DNA of 64,000 nucleotides from Loripinus fragilis (taxonomy: Eukaryota > Mollusca > Bivalvia > Lucinida > Lucinidae): the NCBI GenBank assembly GCA_964019695.1, contig OZ026530.1, positions 40,360,944-40,424,943 of the forward strand, read 5' to 3'. The notes under the pieces were generated by a model. That model searched no databases. It worked only from the letters and a program-made list of their open reading frames with translations, and was not told the origin of the DNA. Every line of letters begins with the position of its first letter. Position 1 is the first letter of the stretch. This document shows positions 12,181-20,989 of the stretch, in pieces. The translations under genes were made by a program, and so were the position numbers.

Positions 12181-12418
12181 AAAAGGGGTATTTTTAACAA
12201 AATTCTATTTTTACATAAAGCGTTCCATGGAGATTTCTGTAAAAGGATTACTTCATTTTTATTAACAAGCATCATCCTTGATGGGCAGCCAATCGAATCG
12301 CAGGAGAAACATGTTTTTGCCTTATTAATTCAGCTCTCGATATGAGTCAGACTATGAGTGACGTTGTATTGTGATCAATGGCAAAATACGCAGTGTTCTT
12401 TAAATATTTTGAGCAGTG
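12178..12418 (-). mobile_element. Truncated copy of the CACTGCTCAAAATATT mariner-type MITE
   Basis: Matches one end of the element at 35031-35664 in reverse orientation (ACATAAAGCG, AACAAGCATCATCCTTGATG, GAGAAACATGTTTTTGCC, TAAATATTTTGAGCAGTG). Only about 240 bp and one terminal repeat survive. Confidence 0.8.
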
Positions 12419-12800
12419 TCTATTATTACTGTGTTGCTTTGTAAGTATTTATGTATTGTACAAATTCAATAAAGTTTAAACTAAGTAACATGAAATTTGT
12501 AAAAAAACCTAAAGAAATGTGTTGTTCCTTAAATATAATATTTTCTATTTCAGAATATAGCTCTGGAACGGCACTCAGCAACATTAAGGATATGCACAAT
12601 GAAGATATTCTGTTTAAATTTAGGTAATAAAACAGCCACTTACCTGTTGGACATAATAGGAAGGTGCTAATTTGTAAAAGACATTGACAAACATCGAACA
12701 TCAAACAGTTTCATAAATAGACCTATATAGATGTAACTAATCAGAAAAATGAATACTTGGATTCGCTGGACCTTTAGCATGAAATTTAACAACGACGTTA

Positions 12801-13050
12801 TGATCAAACTTGTGATTAGTGTAATTGCAGAGAGTCTGACAACAAAGTAATGAGGAAATTTGTGATAAGTGTAATTACAGAAAAGCTTACAGCAAAGTAA
12901 TGAGCAAACTTGTGATTAGTGTAATTGCAGAAAGGCTAACAACAAAGTTATGAGCAAACTTTTGATTAGTGTAATTACAGAAAAGCTAACAACGAAGTAA
13001 TGAACAAACTTTTCAATAGTGTAATTGCAGAAATGCATGACGATTGAATG
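12801..13050. repeat. 50-bp tandem repeat, 5 copies, upstream of the zinc-finger gene
   Basis: Units beginning TGAKCAAACTTGTGATTAGT start at 12801, 12851, 12901, 12951 and 13001, exactly 50 bp apart, each with GTGTAATTRCAG. The array ends about 100 bp before the coding region, so it would lie in the promoter or leader if transcription starts nearby. No function is shown. Confidence 0.9.
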
Positions 13051-13146
13051 AAGTGGTCCACAGTAAATGTCTGCATGAAAATGTTTACATAGATCATTAC
13101 AGCTTTTGTTAGACAGGCCCATTATGCCATATAACAATTGCATGAA

Positions 13147-14751
13147 ATGGTTTACATAGTTATAACAGTACACCTTACCTCAGACCAAGTACACCAATTA
13201 ATTTTTCATGCAATGATGTATCAATACTTATGTGATACTTGTGGTGAATTTTTTGATTGCCCAATTAAATATAACAAACATATAGTTGTTCACAAAGGAG
13301 CGAAGCCATACATATGTGATTTTTGTGGAGAAGAATTTTACCGGGCATCTGAATATAACAAACATTTGGTTGTTCACTCAGATGTGAAACCACACAAATG
13401 TCATACTTGTGGCGAAGACTTTGCCTGTCAATCTGACTATACTGAACACTTGGTTGTTCACACAGGGGGAAAACTATACACATGTGAAATATGTGACAAA
13501 GACTTTACTTGCGCAACAAAATATAAAAAACATCTGGCTGTTCACACAGGGGGGAATCCTTACAAATGTGATACTTGTGGTAAAGACTTTCAATACGCAT
13601 GTAATTATAATCAACATTTGCTTGTTCACACGGGATTAAAGCCATACAAATGTGACACATGTGATAAAGACTTTATTTCTGCATCATATCTGAAACGCCA
13701 TTTGGCTGTTCATACTGGGGTAAAACCATACAAATGTGACACTTGCGGTAAAGACTTTACACATGCACGAGAATTAAAACGCCATTTGGTTATTCATACT
13801 GGAATAAAACCATACAAATGTGACACTTGCGGTAAAGACTTTACACATGCACGAGAATTAAAACGCCATTTGGTTATTCACGCTGGAGTGAAGCCATACA
13901 AATGTAGCACATGTGCAAAACGTTTTACCTATGCACGAGATTTGAAACTCCATTTGACTATTCATACTGAAATGCAGCCACACAAATGTGAAACTTGTGG
14001 TAAACGCTTTATTAGAGTACACGATTTCAAACGCCATTTGGCTATTCATACAGGAGATAAGTCATACAAATGTAAAACTTGCGATAAATACTTTACTCGA
14101 GCAGATACTTTAAAACGCCATTCGGTTATTCATACGGGAGCGAAACCATACAAGGGTGACACAAATAGAAAATACTTATCTGATGCACGGTGTTTAAAAC
14201 GGCTTCTGGTTACTCATACAGAAGATAAGCCAAATAAATGTCTGTACTGCAATAAGATTTTCACCAGTTCATCAAGCTTAAAAGGGCATTTGCCCGTTCA
14301 TACTGGAAGTTATCCATACAGATGTGATACTTGTAATAAAGGCTTTTCTCGAGAAGGACAATTGAAATCACATTTAACTGTTCATACTAAAGAACGTGCC
14401 TTTAAATGTGGAGTTTGTGATAAAAGTTTTATGCATAAACAGGGATTAAAAGGTCACTTGTTTATTCATACAGGGAATCATCCATATAAATGTGATACTT
14501 GCGGTAAAGGTTTTGCTATGGAAGCTAGCCTGAAGTCTCATTTGATTGTTCATACAAAGGAGCGTGCATTCATTTGTGGAATTTGTGGTAAAGAGTTTTT
14601 ACGTGCAACAGGTACTAGTAGTTTGAAAGAACATTTGCTAGCACATACAGGAGAAAATCCACACTGTTACATTTGTGGTATAGGCCTGGCTAATCCATAT
14701 AATTTAAATTTGCATTTAAAACGTATGCATAAAGATGCAGTGCTGCAGTAA
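13147..14751 (+). CDS. Poly-C2H2 zinc-finger protein, intact, single exon
   Basis: About 534 residues of near-continuous C2H2 fingers, almost certainly a nuclear DNA-binding protein. The first ATG after an in-frame TAA (13132-13134) is at 13147 with a favourable context (GAAATGG). An alternative ATG pair at 13213/13216 sits right before finger 1. There are 18 finger positions on a strict 28-residue period with HTGxKPYKC-type linkers. Finger 12 (from 14149) is dead: both Cys (G, N) and the first His (L) are lost. Finger 17 has a 3-residue insertion in its helix loop. Finger 18 ends H-X4-H. Fingers 7 and 8 are identical, including at the DNA level. No KRAB, SCAN, BTB or ZAD domain is visible. 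DNA target unknown. The TAA stop coincides with the target duplication of a MITE. Confidence 0.92.
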   Translation: MVYIVITVHLTSDQVHQLIFHAMMYQYLCDTCGEFFDCPIKYNKHIVVHKGAKPYICDFCGEEFYRASEYNKHLVVHSDVKPHKCHTCGEDFACQSDYTEHLVVHTGGKLYTCEICDKDFTCATKYKKHLAVHTGGNPYKCDTCGKDFQYACNYNQHLLVHTGLKPYKCDTCDKDFISASYLKRHLAVHTGVKPYKCDTCGKDFTHARELKRHLVIHTGIKPYKCDTCGKDFTHARELKRHLVIHAGVKPYKCSTCAKRFTYARDLKLHLTIHTEMQPHKCETCGKRFIRVHDFKRHLAIHTGDKSYKCKTCDKYFTRADTLKRHSVIHTGAKPYKGDTNRKYLSDARCLKRLLVTHTEDKPNKCLYCNKIFTSSSSLKGHLPVHTGSYPYRCDTCNKGFSREGQLKSHLTVHTKERAFKCGVCDKSFMHKQGLKGHLFIHTGNHPYKCDTCGKGFAMEASLKSHLIVHTKERAFICGICGKEFLRATGTSSLKEHLLAHTGENPHCYICGIGLANPYNLNLHLKRMHKDAVLQ

Positions 14752-15170
14752 GGCCAGAATTTTTTATTAGTTGATTTACAAACCCTCCTGCTGTAATTTT
14801 CCGGAAAGTAGAAAAAAATCTATTTTTTTTTATTTTATCCGCCAACTCTTAATTTTATTTTGTTTCGTTGAAAAAAATAATATATTTTTGAGGTTCTGTC
14901 TGTGTATTTTTGAGAGTGACACTGTTAAAAGTAGTTGTCCTGTCCAGATTTTGAGAAAATGATAAAATATTTTAAGATTTAATACAGACTGTTGATTTAC
15001 TTATTACTAGCTTTACTGTTTCTGGAGATATAAAAAAAAAGCTGAAAATATTTAAAAAAAATAAAGCTCTGAAAATGACCAGTTAGCTGGTCATTTTCAG
15101 AGTTTTTTCGTCCCCCAGACCCTAAATCTGAAATAAATTCTCATGAATCAACTAATAAAAAATTCTGGCC
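14752..15170. mobile_element. PIF/Harbinger-like MITE with TAA target duplication
   Basis: Terminal inverted repeats GGCCAGAATTTTTTATTAGT (left) and its complement ACTAATAAAAAATTCTGGCC (right) are flanked by TAA at 14749-14751 and TAA at 15171-15173. A 3-bp TAA/TTA duplication is characteristic of PIF/Harbinger. Length 419 bp, non-coding. An inner palindrome (CTCTGAAAATGACCAG...CTGGTCATTTTCAGAG) lies at about 15065-15100. The left TAA is the stop codon of the zinc-finger gene. Confidence 0.85.
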
Positions 15171-15649
15171 TAAATACTTCCAAACAAAACTTGGTGGTAC
15201 ATGCAAGAGATAAACTATTTCTTTGCCATAACTTAGATAACAGATATAATAAGTCATCTACAGTAGACCAACATTTCAAGAGACGCAATTTACCCAAACA
15301 CTAAGGGGACAAACTTATGCTCAATTTTCAAAACCTAATTCATATGTCATAATAAAATGTAGTATGAAGCTGTTTGGAAAATAACACCATCTAGTGATAA
15401 GGTACTTCTGAACAAAAAACCAAAGTTCTTCATATTCATATTTGAAGCACATTATCTTTTTTCAAACTGCTGGCAAACTCGTTTACTGCTGGTAAGGTAA
15501 AACGTTTCATAAGTGGACCTTATAGTTCACTCTGCCCATCCTGCGCTTCACATCCAATCGATTTGCCTCAGGCCAACCTAGTCACACATTTATGTCAATA
15601 TTTTTTTAATATGTATTAAAGACACATTTTATTTCTTCGGTAGAAAGTG

Positions 15650-17061
15650 ATGATCTGCAAAAAATAGTCCCAAGGTCATAGCTCACATCAAAGGACAGTC
15701 TTATCTACTCCATAATTAGGTGATTAACTGGATTAAAACCCTCCCCTTGTGAGGCCTGGAAATAGGCAATTGGATTAAAACAGATTAATTTATGGGGCAA
15801 TAAAATACTCCATTATTTTAGTTTCCTTAAAATGTGAATTAAACCAAAATCTACTGAAATGAGATATATATAGCAAGAAGTGAGCAAAGCTCACATACCC
15901 CCGGCGGTAGCCATCAGAGGTTGTAACACTTTCAGAGAAAAGACAAAATTGTCAAAGATTTCATAATCTAAATCAAGTAGTTTCTGAGAAAACTTTGAAA
16001 AATGTCCATATGTGTTGTATTAGAGTGACAGAAGGAAACACTGAAAATTTGAAAAAAAAGGCAAAATGAGGATTAGCACCTTAATTTTCTTTTACACAAT
16101 ACACTTTGCCTACCTGAAAGTGTACGAAAAATTTCACAATCCTAAATTAAGTAGTTGCTGAGATAACTCAGACGAAAAACGTGCATAGGTGTTATATAGG
16201 AGTGACAGAAGAAAAAATTGAAAAGGAAAAAGAAGGCAAAATGAGCTTTAGCATCTTTATCATTTACACAATACACTTAGCCTACCTGAAGTTGTACACA
16301 AAATTTGAAAACACTGGCTCCAATAGAATCCGAGATATCTGCGACAGCAATTTTCATTGGAGAGAAAGAAAAATGAATAAAGGGACTGATAAGCAATATG
16401 TGGCTGTTCTTTTGTTACACAATACAACAAATCACTATCAAGCTTTGTACCAAATTTCAGAATCCTAACTCAGTAGTTGCTGAGAAATCTTTGACAGAAA
16501 AAAATGTCCATATGTAATTTATAAGAGTGAAAGAAGGAAAAATTGAAACATTGAAAAAAGAAGGCAAAATGAGGATTAGCATCTTAATTTCCATTTACAC
16601 AGTACGCTTTGCCTACCTGAAGGTGTACACAAAATTTTAAAACACTGGCTCCAATAGGAGCTGAGAAATCTGTGACAGAAATTTTCATTGGAGAGAATGA
16701 AAATGAACAAATAAAGGGACTGATAAGCAATATGTGCCTGTTTTGTTACACAGTACAACTCATCACTATCAAGCTTTGTACCATATTGCAGAATCCTAAC
16801 CTAAGTAGTTGCTGAGAAATCTTAGGCGGAAAAAAAAGTTTACAGACAAACAAACAGACAAACAAACAAACATAATTACAGAAAAGGCAAACACTATATA
16901 CCACCTATATACTTCGTACGGGAGTATAATAATAATAAGAAGAAGAAGAAGAAGAAGAAAAAAAAAAGAATTTTAATCCGCTTCATCACCTAATTATTGA
17001 GTAGATAAGACGGTCCTTTGATGCGAGCTATGACCTTGTGGACTGTTTATTGCAGGTCACC
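15650..17061. mobile_element. Inverted-repeat element interrupted by a pearl-like element
   Basis: The arm at 15650-15738 (CAAGGTCATAGCTCACATCA, CTAATTAGGTGAT-type) is the reverse complement of the arm at 16971-17061, at about 85 percent by eye. Between the arms lie about 150 bp of unassigned sequence and the pearl-like array at 15890-16935. Confidence 0.7.
15890..16935. mobile_element. pearl-like element with CAAA/CAGA microsatellite
   Basis: Begins with a hairpin GTGAGCAAAGCTCAC followed by ATACCCCCG, and ends with ACGGGAGTAT, giving short inverted termini. The body is a tandem array with recurring segments TCCTAAYYYAAGTAGTTGCTGAGA and AGGAGTGACAGAAGRAAAAATTG. It finishes in an ACAGACAAACAAACAGACAA tract near 16845-16872. 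Non-coding. Confidence 0.6.
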
Positions 17062-17224
17062 ATTATAGGGGGGGGAGGTACTCCTACTGAAGAAATTACA
17101 TGTACGTTACGTTATGACGTCTATTTTAAAGTTGCGAAAAAAACGTCAAATTCTTCCGTTTCCACGTCCAAAATGCGATGTTAAAGTAATCTTAATGCCA
17201 TGTGATAAACAGAATCTAACATTT

Positions 17225-17370
17225 GTGATCCTGTATTTAAAAATAAATATTAAACTTGTTGCGAAGAAGTGATAAAATGCTCGGCAAGCCTTTCATTTTA
17301 TCACTTTTTCTCAACTCGTTTAACCATTTCAATAAAACATGAGCACTATGAAAGATCCTCTTTTTCTACA
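17225..17370. mobile_element. Fragment of the GAGTTGAG/GATAAAATGC foldback family
   Basis: Contains GTGATAAACAGAATCTAACA, GTGATAAAATGCTCGGCAAG and AAACATGAGCACT. Related copies lie at 17975, 24190, 36530 and 58325. Confidence 0.6.
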
Positions 17371-17410
17371 GGTTGCATGTAAAACATTTGGCATGAAAAC
17401 CAATGCATAT

Positions 17411-17637
17411 GACCCGCGACATGAGATTTCCAACAATGTGGTCTGTGCGACCAGCAAAGCCTCAGACCAGCCTGCGCATAGACTTGGCTAGTCGCTTAAA
17501 TATTCTACGACTGTTAAGCTACTGACTAAACATTATTTGAAGTTTCTAAGCTTAAAAGGATGCTGCATAGGCTCGTCTGAGTCTACACTTGTCAAAATGC
17601 CACATTGTTGGAAATCACATGTTGCGGCACATATGTA
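17411..17637 (+). mobile_element. Foldback MITE, left partner of a head-to-head pair
   Basis: Bounded by CGCGACATGAGATTTCCAAC and its complement-like TTGGAAATCACATGTTGCGG. Same family as 4803-6054. The interior contains GTGCGACCAGCAAAGCCTCA, a Chi-like GCGCATAGACTTGG region and AAGCTTAAAAGGATGC. Confidence 0.8.
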
Positions 17638-17694
17638 TGAAAAAGCTGTGCCAGACTTAAGGTTTGTCACTAATTTCACACTTTACAGATATAT

Positions 17695-17932
17695 GAGCCA
17701 GTGCATGAGATTTCCAACAATGTGGCATTTTGACATGTGTAGACTCAGACGAGCCTCTGAAGCCTCCTTTTAAGCTTAGAAACTCCAAATGGTGTTCAGT
17801 CAGTAGCTTTACAATCATAGAATACTCAAGCGACTAGCAAAGGCTCTGATCAGACTGCACGTACGGGCAGGCTGATCTGAGGCTTTGCTGGTCGCACATA
17901 TCACATTGTTGGAAATCTCATGCACTGGCTCA
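17695..17932 (-). mobile_element. Foldback MITE, right partner in inverted orientation
   Basis: Bounded by GAGCCAGTGCATGAGATTTC and its exact complement GAAATCTCATGCACTGGCTC. Internal order is reversed relative to 17411-17637 with matching landmarks, so the two elements form a palindrome with about 230 bp arms and a 57 bp spacer. Confidence 0.85.
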
Positions 17933-17974
17933 ATTATCATCCCCATTTTAAACTACCATGTCTCTTTGCAAGTC

Positions 17975-18560
17975 ACTTGCCTTAGAAATATGTTTGTTAC
18001 ATAGAGGATTTTACATGAGTACTCATGATTTATTGAATTTAATAAAGGAGTTGAGGAAAATAGATAAAATGCGAGGATTACAGAGTATTTTATCTCTATT
18101 CGCAATGAGTTCCATAAATCTCAAACACAAGAGCACGAATATTAGATTCCATTTATCACATGGCATAAACATTACTTAAAAATCGATTTTCTTTTGTGTA
18201 TTGTTACTCCCATTGTGGGAGTCTGTAATTGTTGTATGTTTTGTTGTACGTTACTTTATGTCCATTCTAGAATTGCAATCATCTTGATGGGGAAGACAGA
18301 GCTGGTTGCTTTGCTTAATTTGTCTTCCTGGTGTCTCGTGATGGTTGAGTGGCTCTTCCTCGTGGTGCCATGGGGTTGTCTGCGGTTTGTGATTGTGGTA
18401 TTTCCCGATCATACTCACTAATTTTGGCATATATAAACGTTACAATTTTGCCGTCTTTGGACATCATTACATTACGTTACAATCTGTAAGCCACTAGTGG
18501 TTTATCGATTTTATTGCATGGCGTTATATCACTCCCAGACCATCCGCAATATGATAAAAA
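17975..18560. mobile_element. Foldback-family element interrupted by a Penelope-like 3' fragment
   Basis: The left half (CATGAGTACTCATG, GAGTTGAGGAAAATAGATAA, CATTTATCACATGGCAT) and right half (CCACTAGTGGTTTATCGATT, ATATCACTCCCAGAC) match the uninterrupted copy at 24190-24545. The 18194-18421 segment is foreign. Its right end truncates the zinc-finger pseudogene. Confidence 0.7.
18194..18421 (+). mobile_element. 5'-truncated Penelope-like 3' fragment
   Basis: Matches, in opposite orientation, the 3' part of the element at 53068-55353 (CTCCCATTGTGGGAG, TTGCAATCATCTTGATGGGG, GTCTTCCTGGTGTCTCGTGA). It stops at the same end, GATCATACTCACT. An open frame of 75 codons is shared with the 53 kb copy, but that may reflect sequence conservation rather than coding. 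Confidence 0.8.
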
Positions 18561-19790
18561 TTGTCCTGCACTAATCCCCAATTGTGTCTTCAAATCACCT
18601 GAGGTACTTAAGAACTTTTCACAATCACTGCATACGTATGATCTTTTTCTATTGAATGTAACCAAATATGTTTATTTAAGCTGTCTATTTGACTAAAGGA
18701 CTTACCACAAGCGAAACAAGCAAACGGGTTCTCTACTGAATGAATCCGCTTATGGTTCATTAAGGTGTTTACTTGACTGAAGCACTCTTTACAGTCATTA
18801 CATGCAAATATTTTCTCTTCTGAATGAACCGGCAAATGTTTCTTGAAGGTGTCTGCGTTTCTAAATGACTTGCCACAATGATTACATGCAAATGGATTCT
18901 CTACTGAATGAAACCACTTATGCTTTTTCAAGCTGTTTGCATGAGTAAAGGTCTTGCCACAATCATCACATGTAAATGGTTTCTCTACTGAATGAACACG
19001 CTTATGGTATTTCAAGTGGGCTGACTGGCTAAAGGACTTCCCGCAATCATTGCATACAAACGGTTTATTTCCTGTATGAACTAGCTTATGTCTATGCAGG
19101 CTTCCTGCTTGAGTAAAGGACTTCGCACAATCAGAACATGTAAATGGTTTTTCTCCTGTATGAACAAGCTTATGTTTCTTTAAGTCGCATGCTTGACTAA
19201 AGGACTTGTCACATTCAGTGCATGCAAATGGTTTCTCCTCTGAGAGAGATTGCTTATGTTCCTTCGAATCTCGTGTCTGACTTAAGGACTTCCCACAATC
19301 ATTGTAAGTAAATGATTTCTCCTCTGAATAAACCTTCTCCTGTTCCTTCAAATTGCTTATTGGGCTTAAGGACTTCTCAGAATCATTACATCCGAATGGT
19401 TTTTCGCCAGAATAAACACGTTTTTGTTTCTTCAAACCTCTTGGCTGCCTTAAGGATTTCCCAGAATCATTACATGAAAATGATTTTTCCTTTGAATGAT
19501 CCATCTTATGTTCTTTCAAATCGCTTGTCTGACTAATGGTCTTCCCAGAATCATTCCCTGTGAGTGCTTTCACTCCTTTATGAACCTGCTTATGTTCTTT
19601 TAAGGTGCCTGCCCGTTTAAATGATTTTCCACAATCATTACATACAAATGGTTTTTCTGTCGAGTGCACCTTACTGGTTTTCATCCTTGATATATTTTTT
19701 GAAAAATCCAATAATTCCACACCAATGTGACTTCTTCTCAGTATGAACACGCCTATATATTTCCCCTGTGCCTTCTAGGCTTAACTTTAT
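18560..19790 (-). pseudogene. Decayed poly-C2H2 zinc-finger gene
   Basis: The minus-strand frame is open 18608-19750, with the first real ATG at 19684. Fingers in order: finger 1 good; 2-5 degenerate (Cys to Gly/Ser/Tyr, His to Gln/Tyr/Leu); 6-12 good, of CxxCGKSFSQ type with HSVEKPF/HTGEKPF linkers. After finger 12 a frameshift in the GAAAAAGATC run (near 18650) moves finger 13 (YVCSDCEKFLSTSGDLK) into another frame, and that finger has lost both His. Upstream, HTEKKSHWCG around 19720-19740 lies in yet another frame, so the N-terminal side is also shifted. A repeat replaces the C-terminus near 18560. Most likely a pseudogene, though fingers 6-12 could still fold. Its fingers use KPF rather than KPYKCDTC, so it is not a recent copy of the gene at 13147. 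Confidence 0.85.
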
Positions 19791-20114
19791 TGATATACGT
19801 GTTACGACGTCCTAGTTTATAAACTAGCTGACGGCTAGTCATGTGCACTGCTAGCTAAATCACTCTCCAAATTTGGATAAACATTTTGCCTCCGTTGCCA
19901 TTTTCAACTTTGTTATGAGTTGGTATGGTGAATTTAGTGCATTGTGACATATACAAAAAGCCGTATTGCTGTTACACAATGTAGGATACACACTCTGAAA
20001 AATAAAATAATACATACCAAAGAAAATATATGCATATAAGAAATATTTATCTTGGTTCGTAATAGACTGTTGTGTCAATTATTCATACATGTCAGTAAAT
20101 TGTGCTTAATTTTG

Positions 20115-20264
20115 AAGATATTCATGGAAGATAAAGCTGGTTGCTGTGCTTTTATTGCCTTACAGATGTCTTGTTATTGTAAATGTTCTGCGGTTCTTCC
20201 TCGCGGTACCGTGGGTTGGTCTGCAATGTGTTATTGTGTTTTTTCCTGATCATACACACTTACT
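20115..20264 (+). mobile_element. Penelope-like 3' fragment (diverged)
   Basis: AAGCTGGTTGCTGTGCTT, TTCTGCGGTTCTTCCTCGCG and the end CCTGATCATACACACTTA correspond to the 3' end of the element at 53068-55353. More diverged than the 18194 copy. Confidence 0.65.
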
Positions 20265-20273
20265 TATTATTTT

Positions 20274-20452
20274 GACTGTGCATTATTCAAACAAATATGC
20301 TATGCACAATATACTTAACAATTTCTTAAATATTTCATACGTTTTTGCTCATCTTGGTGCATGATTGTGCATTATTTAAACAAACATATATGCTATGCAC
20401 AATATACTTAGCAATTTCTTATATATTTCATACGTTTTTGCTTATCTTGGTA
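20274..20452. repeat. 89-bp tandem duplication
   Basis: GACTGTGCATTATTCAAACA at 20274 and GATTGTGCATTATTTAAACA at 20363 begin two near-identical units (GCTATGCACAATATACTTA, TTTCATACGTTTTTGCT). Confidence 0.9.
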
Positions 20453-20989
20453 CAGTTCGAATAATGTCAATGAAGTTGGTCGGAACAGGGTTAAGGGCAA
20501 ATAAACCCACGAATTAACTCACGCCATCCTTTAATTAAGCAGTTGGGGAGAGCAAACATTGCAAAGGGGGTCAGTAAGCACAATTCAAATTGTTGAAAGT
20601 AATGCTACAATGATAAGCATGTGGGTTTTACTTTGTCGGCATTTCTTCTTCCTAATACATCATACGCCTATCAAAGCTATTGTTTTTCTCCATACCTGAT
20701 TGGGATTTCCACTGTTTTTACCTATGTGAGATAATTCTATATTCTATCACACATACCGTACCAGCCCATGGGAAATATAAAACAAGTAGCCGAATGGGCA
20801 ACGATCGCTCACCATGGAGCCAGCATAATGTTTGGAGACATCAAAATTTACAATGCTCGAAGGCAGATACCTCAGAACTTGAAACAGTAACCAGGAATTA
20901 ATTCAAAAACATAAGATATTATGCCGGTTCTAGTTATCTGCAAGTATTAAAAAGATCTGAATAAAAATTGCATTTGAAGCCTGGTGAAA

